Part shown: piece by piece, positions 1-6,443 of the stretch
Position numbering within the stretch: the first letter of the stretch is position 1
How the letters are laid out: each line of letters begins with the position of its first letter
Assembly: GCA_003486225.1 (NCBI GenBank)
Contig: DNGN01000114.1
Location: 1 to 9,086 of the forward strand
Length of the DNA stretch: 9,086 nt
Direction of reading: 5' to 3'
From: Chloroflexota bacterium
Lineage (GTDB): Bacteria; Chloroflexota; Anaerolineae; Anaerolineales; UBA11579
Notes under the pieces: generated by a model
Database searches by the model: none
Told to the model about the DNA's origin: nothing
The model's input: only the letters and a program-made list of their open reading frames with translations
Position numbers and translations under genes: made by a program

Positions 1-91
1 TTATTTTGGGGCTTTATTCAAAGAAAATTAAAAGTTTGCATCTTTAGTATAAGAACAACAATTCATCTTCAACCAATGTTGGGCTACTATT
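1..91. other. AT-rich flank, no feature seen
   Basis: This short AT-rich stretch lies downstream of the minus-strand DUF1254 gene. I see no open reading frame, no convincing stem-loop followed by a T-run on the minus strand, and no repeat. The transcript of the DUF pair therefore either ends by a signal I cannot recognise or continues past the window edge. Confidence 0.5.
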
Positions 92-688
92 CTATTTTTT
101 CAACCTGCTTAGTGGTGTCAGCTGGATCTGTTTAGAAAGTTCATAGGCGGTCGACAGATCGCGGTCGTCGTATACGAGCACGCGGCCGAGAACGAGCACT
201 GAGTTGTTCGGCGAGGATATCTGTTTCATTCCTTGCGGTACGGTTCCTTTCCAACCTGGCCCCGTGATGAGATACTCACCCATCTGCGTGCCTGTGGCGC
301 GTGTTCCGACGTAGGCAAAATTGGTGTTCTTGGATGGATCCGTGAACTGCACGCTGTAATAGCGGCCAGCCATGTCCGGCACGTGCAGGACTTGCGGCCC
401 TTTTCGAAGATCAAGCCAGCCGACCGTGGGGAGCGTATCTCGGTTCACGCCGGTGGTCATCAGCTTGGAGGCTGAGGCGGGTGGGTGCAGAGGATCGGCA
501 AACAGCGCCTGGGACTGAGTATAGAGCGTATTGACCGGGATGGGGCCATCGCCCCCTCCTTCTACGAGTATCCCTCTCTTGTATACTGACATCAGCAAGC
601 GCGGCCAAAGGTAGATAATTACGAACCATACTGTGAACATGACCGGACCGAATATGAGTAGATGCTCGAGTGTCATATCAGGTCTCAC
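92..688 (-). CDS. Membrane-anchored DUF1254 domain protein
   Basis: This 198-residue protein has one N-terminal membrane segment (about residues 8-29), followed by an extracytoplasmic DUF1254-type domain. Family hallmarks seen are GWLDL at 90-94, VPDMAGRYYSVQ at 103-114, the GTR..GT..GEYLITGPGWKG run at 128-148, and the closing DDRDLSTAYELSKQIQLTPL at 174-193. No enzymatic role is firmly established for DUF1254, and I assign none. The start is a GTG whose bases overlap the TGA stop of the upstream DUF1214 gene (shared GTGA, 685-688), which implies translational coupling; an in-frame ATG four codons further in (674-676) is an alternative. Many bacteria carry DUF1254 and DUF1214 in one chain of about 450 residues. 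Here the DUF1254 half is a separate protein encoded second. The partner is probably the adjacent DUF1214 product, sharing a complex on the outer face of the membrane (inference). Confidence 0.88.
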   Translation of the reverse strand: MRPDMTLEHLLIFGPVMFTVWFVIIYLWPRLLMSVYKRGILVEGGGDGPIPVNTLYTQSQALFADPLHPPASASKLMTTGVNRDTLPTVGWLDLRKGPQVLHVPDMAGRYYSVQFTDPSKNTNFAYVGTRATGTQMGEYLITGPGWKGTVPQGMKQISSPNNSVLVLGRVLVYDDRDLSTAYELSKQIQLTPLSRLKK

Positions 689-1353
689 TTTACTTTGATA
701 ACCGGCGGCACTTTATACGTGCCGTCGAGAATAGCCTGGCCGGGTATATACACGCGCAGCCAGAGGATAAAGTTGCCTGTTGGCGCAGGCAGCCAGTTGG
801 CTTCAGTCCCCGCCGGAGCGGTGTTTTGAATGAAAATATCTATAGAGCCATCGGTGTTTGGCACAAGGCCAGAGCGGTCGCTAAGGCTGTACCGGTTGAT
901 CGGATTTGCCACAAAGCGATTTTGCGCATCACCCAACGTCAGCGACCAAAAGGCATCGTGGGGTGGGAGACCGCCAGGTGGAAAGTACACGGTGTACTCG
1001 TGCTGACCACTCAGTATGCGACCTGCACCATCTGAGTTCGTCCACCAGTACATGGCCTCTTCCGGCACGTTTACCGGGCCGGGAAAGAATTGAGCATGTG
1101 CAGCTCGCAGCAGCATGCTGTTGCCGGGCACGCCCAGTCCGAACATGGTGACCCAGCCGTTGACCTTCACAGTCTTGATTCTCGCGTAAACCTGGGCTGT
1201 GACAAACGCCAGTGCAAAGCCAATCAGGATGCCTTGCACCACGTCTTTTCTCACAGTTCTGGTTGCATCAGAAAGGAATAAAACGCGGGTGAAGAAAAAG
1301 ATGCAGATCCCCCCATTGAACACCATCAGAAAAGTGGAGATTCTCTTGTTCAT
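685..1353 (-). CDS. Membrane-anchored DUF1214 domain protein
   Basis: This 222-residue protein has two hydrophobic segments near the N-terminus (about 6-27 and 38-56) and a C-terminal DUF1214-type domain. Visible family features are the Y.VYFP strand at 120-125, FWSLTLGD at 135-142, NPINRYSLSDR at 150-160, NTDGSIDIFIQ at 166-176, NWLPAPTGNF at 186-195 and the final LRVYIPG at 199-205. The start is an ATG at 1353. An AAGGTGA-like ribosome binding site lies about 13 bases upstream, which is rather distant. The stop overlaps the start of the DUF1254 gene by 4 bp, so this is the first gene of a two-gene operon. Full-length fused relatives carry DUF1254 before DUF1214, so the gene order here is reversed. 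The biochemical function of the family is unresolved; domain identity is confident, role unknown. Confidence 0.88.
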   Translation of the reverse strand: MNKRISTFLMVFNGGICIFFFTRVLFLSDATRTVRKDVVQGILIGFALAFVTAQVYARIKTVKVNGWVTMFGLGVPGNSMLLRAAHAQFFPGPVNVPEEAMYWWTNSDGAGRILSGQHEYTVYFPPGGLPPHDAFWSLTLGDAQNRFVANPINRYSLSDRSGLVPNTDGSIDIFIQNTAPAGTEANWLPAPTGNFILWLRVYIPGQAILDGTYKVPPVIKVK

Positions 1354-1390
1354 TTTCTATATTCTATCACCTTAGGCTTTCATTTCAATC

Positions 1391-1558
1391 CTAACTGTTC
1401 GTCTTTGCCTGCCAGGCGAGATACAACCAGTGGGTGGTTAGAAATACAACGACTAGGAAGGTGCCTCCATACATTAGCCCCGCGAAGGGTAGAGATGAAT
1501 CCGTTCCCGCGAAAAAGCCATGAGCTGTCCCTGCCAAATAAGCGAACATGGACCCCAT
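1391..1558 (-). CDS. Small membrane protein or C-terminal relic of a membrane protein (55 aa)
   Basis: The minus strand here encodes 55 residues starting MGSMFAYLAGTAHGFF and ending in TTHWLYLAWQAKTNS. Residues about 27-49 form a convincing hydrophobic helix with an aromatic Trp/Tyr belt, followed by a positively charged tail, as at the end of a helical membrane protein. The ORF begins at ATG 1558, and a TGA stop sits directly before it in the same frame. I see no clear ribosome binding site. It lies 37 bp upstream of the DUF1214 gene on the same strand. It could be a genuine small membrane protein, but the lack of a translation start signal and the disordered sequence upstream favour the surviving 3' end of a decayed gene. 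Its family is not recognised. A longer 60-codon frame over the same bases (1380-1562) has no membrane-like or domain-like character and is judged a shadow. Confidence 0.35.
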   Translation of the reverse strand: MGSMFAYLAGTAHGFFAGTDSSLPFAGLMYGGTFLVVVFLTTHWLYLAWQAKTNS

Positions 1559-1878
1559 TCATTCGGTGGGGCTAGGCGCTATGATGCTTGTTGTTAGCGT
1601 TGTGATAGATAGAATCAGGATATATGCGTACCCCACTGAGGCCGAGTACTACTTCCCCATCTGACGAATACCCTGGAACGCCAACGTGATTAGTATTACC
1701 ATCGATTACTGAAGAAATTGAGGAGAAAATATGAGCAGTAATAAAACCTACCAAGCGATTAAATGTATCTTTACCACAGTTCGATATTTCTTTAAAAGTA
1801 GATTTCCAGTACAATTGATTAGTGACAGTTCATGAGTAACCGTTGGTGGACCAGATTGCTAAGTTATCTTATCAATTC
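1559..1878. other. Gene-poor region with short ORFs, possible decayed genes
   Basis: These roughly 320 bases separate the minus-strand DUF pair from the plus-strand sensing operon. No reading frame of ordinary length with plausible protein character is present on either strand. A short plus-strand ORF with a good ribosome binding site (1731-1835) is listed separately. The stretch looks more AT-rich than the DUF genes beside it. The combination of a C-terminal-like membrane fragment on one side and an N-terminal-like short ORF on the other is what a deletion junction between two former genes could leave (inference). The promoter of the downstream operon should lie towards its right end, but I could not pick a convincing -35/-10 pair. 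Confidence 0.4.
1731..1835 (+). CDS. Short ORF (34 aa) with strong ribosome binding site; possible 5' relic
   Basis: An ATG at 1731 is preceded by TTGAGGAG with a 5-base gap, a near-ideal ribosome binding site. The ORF runs 34 codons to a TGA at 1833-1835. The peptide begins MSSNKTYQAIKCIFTTVRYF and continues FKSRFPVQLI before ending SDSS. It is basic with aromatic and aliphatic residues, and it resembles the leader that precedes the catalytic domain in some enzymes; radical SAM proteins often have a similar RFP.QLI-like lead-in before their cysteine motif. No cysteine motif follows here, so this would be a truncated remnant if that resemblance is real. It could equally be a genuine leader peptide or small protein for the operon starting at 1980. 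The translation signal is observed; the function is unknown. Confidence 0.3.
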   Translation: MSSNKTYQAIKCIFTTVRYFFKSRFPVQLISDSS

Positions 1879-1913
1879 GTGTGAAGATTCACACCCCAAA
1901 AAAATTATCTTAT
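1864..1913 (+). promoter_or_regulatory. Probable operator: 16-bp palindrome flanked by TTATCTTAT direct repeats
   Basis: Positions 1879-1894 read GTGTGAAGATTCACAC, a perfect inverted repeat with 7-bp arms around a 2-base centre. An identical 9-mer, TTATCTTAT, occurs at 1864-1872 and 1905-1913, so it flanks the palindrome at 41 bp periodicity, close to four helical turns. The group lies 66-116 bases upstream of the start codon of the solute-binding protein gene, the first gene of the sensing operon. The TGTGA...TCACA core resembles half-sites of CRP/FNR-fold regulators but has 4 rather than 6 bases between half-sites. A dimeric regulator binding here is inferred; the candidate could be an unlinked repressor or the operon's own NarL-type regulator. 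Confidence 0.45.
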
Positions 1914-1979
1914 TCTAACTCAATAATAGGCTCGCCAGCGGGAGCGAACAGAGGACAACATCCACAGGAGAGGTATCCC

Positions 1980-3326
1980 ATGGAAGAAAGCAAATCACCT
2001 CTTTCCCGACGAGAATTTCTGCAATTGGCTGGTGCCAGCGCGGTAAGTGCCGCTCTAGTTGCTTGCTCTCCGCGCAAATCTGCTACCCTACCTAAGGATG
2101 GGAGTCCTGTGCAACTCGTCTATCAGGATTGGAGCACCGATTGGTTCCAGCCTATGGCGCAGCAAATGCTAGAAGAATTTCACGCCACGCACCCCCACAT
2201 TCGTGTCTTTTTCACTCCAGATCCAGAAAATATGGCGGAACAGATGCTGAGTGATATGCAAGCAGGGACTGCCCCTGATGTCTTTCAAGGCTGCTGTGCG
2301 CACTTCCCCACCTGGGCACAAAAAGGATACACGCTTAATCTAGGGGGATATGTCAATGCCGATCTGGACCAAGCCACGATAGATGATTGGAATCCAGCTC
2401 AATACCAGGCATTTTTTACAAGGGATGGGCAGCAATATGGCCTACCAAAATATCACGGCGCACTGGCGCTTTATTACAACAAAGATTTGTTTGATGCCTA
2501 TGCCATCGATTATCCTGACGAGACTTGGAATCACGATGATTATCTAGCTGCTATGCAGGCACTTACGCATGACCTCAACGGAGATGGCCAAACTGATTTA
2601 TGGGGTAGTATGCTCGATATTTCGTGGGATCGCCTCCAGATTCATGTCAATGGCTGGGGGGGGCATTTTGTAAACCCGGATGATCCTGCTGATTGTCTCA
2701 TGAATGAGCCTGAATCTATGGCAGCACTGGAATGGCTTCGCGCCCGCATGTGGGATGACAAAGTAATGGCCACAAATTTAGACGTGCACAACGTCTCGAC
2801 ACGCCAGGCTTTCATCAATCAGCAGGTAGCGATGGTCGAAGATGGTTCCTGGGCACTCAAGGATATCCTGTTAGGAGCCACCTTCCGGGTAGGCGTAGCT
2901 CCGTTCCCATCCGGGCCTGATCGCAAAGTGACTCTCGCCACGACAGATGGCTTTGGCATCTATGCTGGAACCAAACACCCCGATGAAGCCTGGGAGTTGG
3001 TCAAATTCTTAATTAGTAAAGATTACGGTCGGGCTATGGCCCGTGCAAACTTCCTCCAACCAGCACGAGCTTCTCTGGTGAATGATTGGGTAGGCTACAT
3101 TCGTGAGGAGTTCCCGGAGAAAGCCAAAGACATGAATATCGCTGCCTTCGCAGATGGACATATTAATGACTATTCGGTGACGAGTGAGATCTTCGCGAAT
3201 ATGGCTGAAGCAACAAGGTTTACAAGTGCTGCATGGGAACAAATCTTCACCCTGGGGCAATCGCCAATCGAGCAGATACAGAATGTCTGTCTCCAGATCG
3301 AAGCAGCTCAACAAGAAAAAGAATAG
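1980..3326 (+). CDS. Extracellular solute-binding lipoprotein (ABC family 1, sugar type), Tat signal
   Basis: This is a 448-residue family 1 solute-binding protein of the sugar/glycerol-phosphate type. The N-terminus carries a twin-arginine motif SRREFLQ (9-15), a hydrophobic stretch and a lipobox LVAC with the lipidated Cys at 29, so it should be exported folded and tethered to the outer face of the membrane. The mature part shows the family pattern: FHATHPHIRV (67-76), AGTAPDVF (95-102), GQQYGLPKYHGALALYYNKDLF (150-171), a DLNGDGQTDLWG loop (198-209), GWGGHF (225-230), INQQVAMVEDGSWAL (279-293) and an HPDEAWELVKFL segment (333-344). The start is ATG 1980 because AGGAGAGG lies at 1966-1973; an in-frame GTG at 1881 lacks this and would disrupt the signal peptide. 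No permease or ATPase gene is adjacent. Its stop is 10 bp before the sensor kinase gene, suggesting a receptor role for that kinase (inference). Ligand is unknown, probably a carbohydrate. Confidence 0.92.
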   Translation: MEESKSPLSRREFLQLAGASAVSAALVACSPRKSATLPKDGSPVQLVYQDWSTDWFQPMAQQMLEEFHATHPHIRVFFTPDPENMAEQMLSDMQAGTAPDVFQGCCAHFPTWAQKGYTLNLGGYVNADLDQATIDDWNPAQYQAFFTRDGQQYGLPKYHGALALYYNKDLFDAYAIDYPDETWNHDDYLAAMQALTHDLNGDGQTDLWGSMLDISWDRLQIHVNGWGGHFVNPDDPADCLMNEPESMAALEWLRARMWDDKVMATNLDVHNVSTRQAFINQQVAMVEDGSWALKDILLGATFRVGVAPFPSGPDRKVTLATTDGFGIYAGTKHPDEAWELVKFLISKDYGRAMARANFLQPARASLVNDWVGYIREEFPEKAKDMNIAAFADGHINDYSVTSEIFANMAEATRFTSAAWEQIFTLGQSPIEQIQNVCLQIEAAQQEKE

Positions 3327-3336
3327 GAAGGCCCTA

Positions 3337-5610
3337 ATGCAACCAGGTATTCGTCGGAGAAGTCTGCGCGTCAAAATCATTGTCTGGACATTCGTGCCCA
3401 CGGCGAGTATTCTGGCAGAAGTAACTCTGGTTATATTCGCAGCGTACAAACAGGTAACAGAGGACTTGATCATAGAACGAAACCAGGAGCTAACCCATCT
3501 GGCTGCCAGTCAATTTGCCACAGATCTGAGAGAGTATGCCGATCTTCTTGCTGCTGAGGCGCGGAGTGAGGATATCACTCGCTATGGACCTACTGGCCAA
3601 CTTACTGCACTCAGAAATTCTAAGAACCGGTTAGCCATCTTCGATGGTGGCGTATTTATTCTAGATACCTATGGGACAATGGTAGCCACTGAGCCGATGC
3701 GTACAGATGCTCTTTGGCAAGATTGGTCAGATCGATCCTACTATCGTCAGATGATTAGCAACCCAGGCCCAAAATTCTCAGACATTGTGGCGGATGGGCC
3801 AGGCAATGCTGAAGTTATTGTTGTTGCTGTGCCTATAACAGGCAGTCAAGACGAATTCTTGGGCATCATGGCAGGGATGTTCCAACTGGATGAAGCCACA
3901 AGCGCTTTTTATGGCGATATCGTCAGACTGCGGATTGGAGTAGAAGGTAGTTCTTATATAGTTGATGGAGCTGGTCGGGTCATCTATCATTCTGACCTCA
4001 CAAAAGTTGGGAATGATTTATCCTTGCAAGAACCAATGCTTCAGGTTTTGCGCGGGCAAACTGGAACTATCCGTACTCGCGGCGAGGAAGGCGATGAGAG
4101 CATTGCCAGTTTTGCCCCAATACCTGGGACGGCATGGGGATTAATTGCTGAGGATAACTGGACGGCACTGACCAACCCAAACCAAGGCTACCAACAAGCG
4201 CTACTCTTGCTGTTGGTGCTTGGGATCGTTATTCCAGCCCTCGTCGTAGCCTGGGGGGTTAGGCGGATCACGAGGCCGATCAGAGAGCTAAGTCAGGCTG
4301 CTCAGGAAGTGGCAAAAGGCAACTTTGGTCAAACCATCAGCGCACAAACAGGGGATGAAATCGAAGAATTGGCTGACCAATTCAATCTCATGTCTGGCCA
4401 TCTGCAGGAGTCATATGCAAAGCTAGAACAGCAAGTGGCTGCTCGGACAGAGGAACTGGCTGTTCTCAATGCCATTGCCGCCACGGTCAACCAATCCCGC
4501 GATCTGGGGCAAATCCTGAATGACGCTCTGGATGAGACCCTACAAGTAATCGGTATTGATTCCGGAAGAATCTATTTACTAGATGAAGCAGCACAGGCTT
4601 TAACTGTCGCCGCCCAGCGAGGATTTAAGCCTCAGTTGGCAAACGAGAGCGACAATTTGGAAATCGGGGAAGGCTTATCTTGGCAGGTGATCCAAAACAA
4701 CCAACCCTTGATCAGACGAGATATTTCCAGGGATCCGCGGCTAACCAGGATGCTTGTGCGAAAGGAAGGTCTTCGTTCCATGGCCATTGTCCCTGTGAGT
4801 TCAAAGGGAAAAGTCATCGGGACCCTGTTCACCGTTACTCGTGACGATCGAGAATTCAGCGCTCAAGACCTTCAATTACTAACTTCTATTGCTCATCAGA
4901 TTGGCGTAGCGGTTGAGAATGCACAGCTCTTTGAGCAGACTAGGAAAGTTGCCATCATGAATGAGCGCAATCGCCTAGCGCGAGACCTTCATGATTCGGT
5001 AACACAATCTATTTACAGCCTCACACTTCTTTCGGAGGCGGGACAACGCATTATCGATAGTGGAGATTTTGTCCAGGTAAAAGTAAATCAAACCCGGCTT
5101 GGAGAGATATCTCAGCAAGCGTTACAGGAAATGCGATTGTTGGTCTATGAGCTGCGACCACAGATCTTACAAAACGAAGGCTTGGTTGGTGCTTTGGAGC
5201 ACCGTTTGGCGTCTGTTGAAAGAAGGGCGGGTATCAACGCCCGCTTGCATGTTGCTCAAGAAATTGATTTACCCCAAAACGTTGAAGAAGAATTATTTCA
5301 TCTATCTATGGAAGCTTTGAATAATGCCTTGAAACACGCTAAAGCATCTGAAGTTGTCTTGTCGCTAAAAATGGGGGAAGGATCTTTTATCTTAACAGTT
5401 ACGGATAATGGACGCGGGTTTGATCCAAAGTTAACAACGAGTACGGGGGGGATGGGATTATCGAGCATGAATGAACGAGTTGTGAAAATTGGAGGGAATT
5501 TGTGCATTCAATCTGAAGCTGGAGCGGGCACAATAATTACGGTTAGTGTCCCACTGAAGGCGGAAACAAAATCTTCCAATCTGAATCTTGAGGAGAACTA
5601 TGATGGATAA
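3337..5610 (+). CDS. Cache-HAMP-GAF sensor histidine kinase (HisKA_3 / NarL-partner type)
   Basis: This 757-residue membrane sensor kinase autophosphorylates and passes phosphate to the regulator encoded next. In order: transmembrane helix about 13-37; extracytoplasmic double-Cache-like domain about 38-283 with the signature WSDRSYYRQMI (130-140) and VAVPITGS (163-170); second helix about 286-308; HAMP about 309-361; coiled linker; GAF domain about 385-530; HisKA_3 dimerisation region with ERNRLARDLHDSVTQS (543-558), His552 being the phosphoacceptor; and HATPase domain with N-box EALNNALKHA (659-668), DNGRGFDP (690-697) and GGMGLSSMNER (704-714). The start ATG 3337 is fixed by AGGAAGG at 3325-3331, which overlaps the stop of the preceding gene; the frame is open further upstream but only over the solute-binding gene. 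All catalytic motifs look intact. Cache domains often bind small ligands directly, so the upstream binding protein may present ligand or be co-regulated. The cytoplasmic GAF ligand is not evident. Confidence 0.95.
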   Translation: MQPGIRRRSLRVKIIVWTFVPTASILAEVTLVIFAAYKQVTEDLIIERNQELTHLAASQFATDLREYADLLAAEARSEDITRYGPTGQLTALRNSKNRLAIFDGGVFILDTYGTMVATEPMRTDALWQDWSDRSYYRQMISNPGPKFSDIVADGPGNAEVIVVAVPITGSQDEFLGIMAGMFQLDEATSAFYGDIVRLRIGVEGSSYIVDGAGRVIYHSDLTKVGNDLSLQEPMLQVLRGQTGTIRTRGEEGDESIASFAPIPGTAWGLIAEDNWTALTNPNQGYQQALLLLLVLGIVIPALVVAWGVRRITRPIRELSQAAQEVAKGNFGQTISAQTGDEIEELADQFNLMSGHLQESYAKLEQQVAARTEELAVLNAIAATVNQSRDLGQILNDALDETLQVIGIDSGRIYLLDEAAQALTVAAQRGFKPQLANESDNLEIGEGLSWQVIQNNQPLIRRDISRDPRLTRMLVRKEGLRSMAIVPVSSKGKVIGTLFTVTRDDREFSAQDLQLLTSIAHQIGVAVENAQLFEQTRKVAIMNERNRLARDLHDSVTQSIYSLTLLSEAGQRIIDSGDFVQVKVNQTRLGEISQQALQEMRLLVYELRPQILQNEGLVGALEHRLASVERRAGINARLHVAQEIDLPQNVEEELFHLSMEALNNALKHAKASEVVLSLKMGEGSFILTVTDNGRGFDPKLTTSTGGMGLSSMNERVVKIGGNLCIQSEAGAGTIITVSVPLKAETKSSNLNLEENYDG

Positions 5611-6271
5611 GCAGTCGGAACCATCGATGATCCGAATCTTAATCACTGACGATCATGCCGTTGTGCGGGAAGGGTTACGGACCCTGATCGGCACTGAGCC
5701 TGGAATGAAAGTAATCGGGGAAGCCTCGGATGGTCTTGAAGCAGTTCAGAAGGCTTGTGATTTGGAGCCGGATGTGATTTTAATGGATATGGCAATGCCT
5801 CGCATGGGCGGACTGGAAGCGATCCAAAAAATTAAAGAACAATCTCCTGATGCGCAGATTTTGGTGTTGACCAGTTTTTCTGATGACGAGACCGTTTTCC
5901 CAGCCATAAAAGCAGGAGCGCTGGGTTACTTGCTCAAAAATACTTCACCAGACAGATTGCTACATGCGATCCGGGATGTGCACCATGGAAAGCCATCCAT
6001 GTCCTCCGATATTGCCAACAAACTTATGAGTGAACTCCAGCGAAAATCAAATCTTCCGCCTACAAAAGAGCCTCTTACCGATCGGGAGATGGATGTGCTC
6101 AAATTGGTGGCTCAAGGGATGACCAATCAGGAAATTGCAGAGGAACTGGTGATATCCGAGGGGACGGTCCGAACCCATGTCAGCAATATCTTGTCTAAAC
6201 TGCACCTTGCAAACCGCACCCAGGCTGCGCTGTATGCATTACGAGAAGGTTATTCGCCCTTGAGGCCATAA
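5603..6271 (+). CDS. NarL/LuxR-family response regulator
   Basis: This 222-residue response regulator consists of a receiver domain (about 9-128) and a LuxR-type helix-turn-helix (about 157-216). The receiver has every key residue: acidic pair D16/D17, phosphoacceptor D62 in LMDMAMPRMGG, T90 and K112. The DNA-binding part shows LTDREMDVLKLVAQGMTNQE (158-177) and the recognition helix region SEGTVRTHVSNILSKL (185-200). It is the cognate partner of the kinase upstream, because HisKA_3 kinases pair with this class and the genes overlap. Two adjacent ATG codons occur at 5600 and 5603. AGGAG at 5591-5595 is spaced 7 bases from the second, so 5603 is chosen, and either gives an overlap with the kinase stop at 5608-5610. 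Targets are not known; its own operon or sugar uptake and degradation genes elsewhere are plausible. Confidence 0.95.
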   Translation: MDKQSEPSMIRILITDDHAVVREGLRTLIGTEPGMKVIGEASDGLEAVQKACDLEPDVILMDMAMPRMGGLEAIQKIKEQSPDAQILVLTSFSDDETVFPAIKAGALGYLLKNTSPDRLLHAIRDVHHGKPSMSSDIANKLMSELQRKSNLPPTKEPLTDREMDVLKLVAQGMTNQEIAEELVISEGTVRTHVSNILSKLHLANRTQAALYALREGYSPLRP

Positions 6272-6318
6272 AAAGAATCTACAACATTTGTTATAGATAG
6301 ATTTACAGCATTTTACAG

Positions 6319-6347
6319 AAAAAGACCGCTTTCAAAGCGGTCTTTTT
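6319..6347 (+). terminator. Rho-independent terminator of the sensing operon
   Basis: A perfect stem-loop (AAAGACCGC paired with GCGGTCTTT, loop TTTCAAA, with further T-A pairing possible inside the loop) is followed by a T-run ending at 6347. It is preceded by a matching A-run, so it could act in both directions. It sits 47 bp after the stop of the response regulator gene and closes the three-gene operon. Just upstream, TTTACAG occurs twice at 10 bp periodicity (6302-6308 and 6312-6318), of unknown significance. Confidence 0.92.
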
Positions 6348-6443
6348 GTATGAGATGAATTCTATCCTTTAGTAGTTATCCTGGTAGCGATTGCCTGCTA
6401 CGATCATTGTAGAAAAAAATGTGAAAGGTAAGAAAGATACGCG

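Noticed and set aside
233..1281. Several plus-strand frames of 60-120 codons opposite the DUF genes
   Set aside because: They are shadows of the two minus-strand genes; their composition is rich in Arg, His and Cys and they show no domain motif.
1581..1664. Plus-strand 27-codon ORF starting MMLVVSVVIDRI
   Set aside because: It has no ribosome binding site and is too short to distinguish from chance.
1572..1814. 80-codon minus-strand frame
   Set aside because: It starts with TTG without a ribosome binding site, has no recognisable domain or helix pattern, and overlaps the better supported plus-strand short ORF.
1881..1979. N-terminal extension of the solute-binding protein from a GTG at 1881
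   Set aside because: It has no ribosome binding site, would place 33 extra residues before the Tat signal, and starts inside the palindrome; ATG 1980 has AGGAGAGG ahead of it.
2571..2607. Possible dockerin or EF-hand calcium module (DLNGDGQTDLWG) in the binding protein
   Set aside because: A single loop of this type is common in family 1 solute-binding proteins and there is no second repeat, so it is not a dockerin.
3184..3336. Upstream extension of the sensor kinase frame
   Set aside because: It only overlaps the solute-binding protein gene; the basic extension lacks family character and the ATG at 3337 has a proper ribosome binding site.
3009..3473. 154-codon antisense frame across the binding protein-kinase junction
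   Set aside because: It is antisense to two well-supported genes, rich in Cys/Arg/Ile and without motif or start signal.
6361..6443. Promoter search and small inverted repeats (GTAGC...GCTAC) ahead of the receiver gene
   Set aside because: TTGCCT at 6391 has no acceptable -10 partner and the 5-bp arms are within chance expectation.
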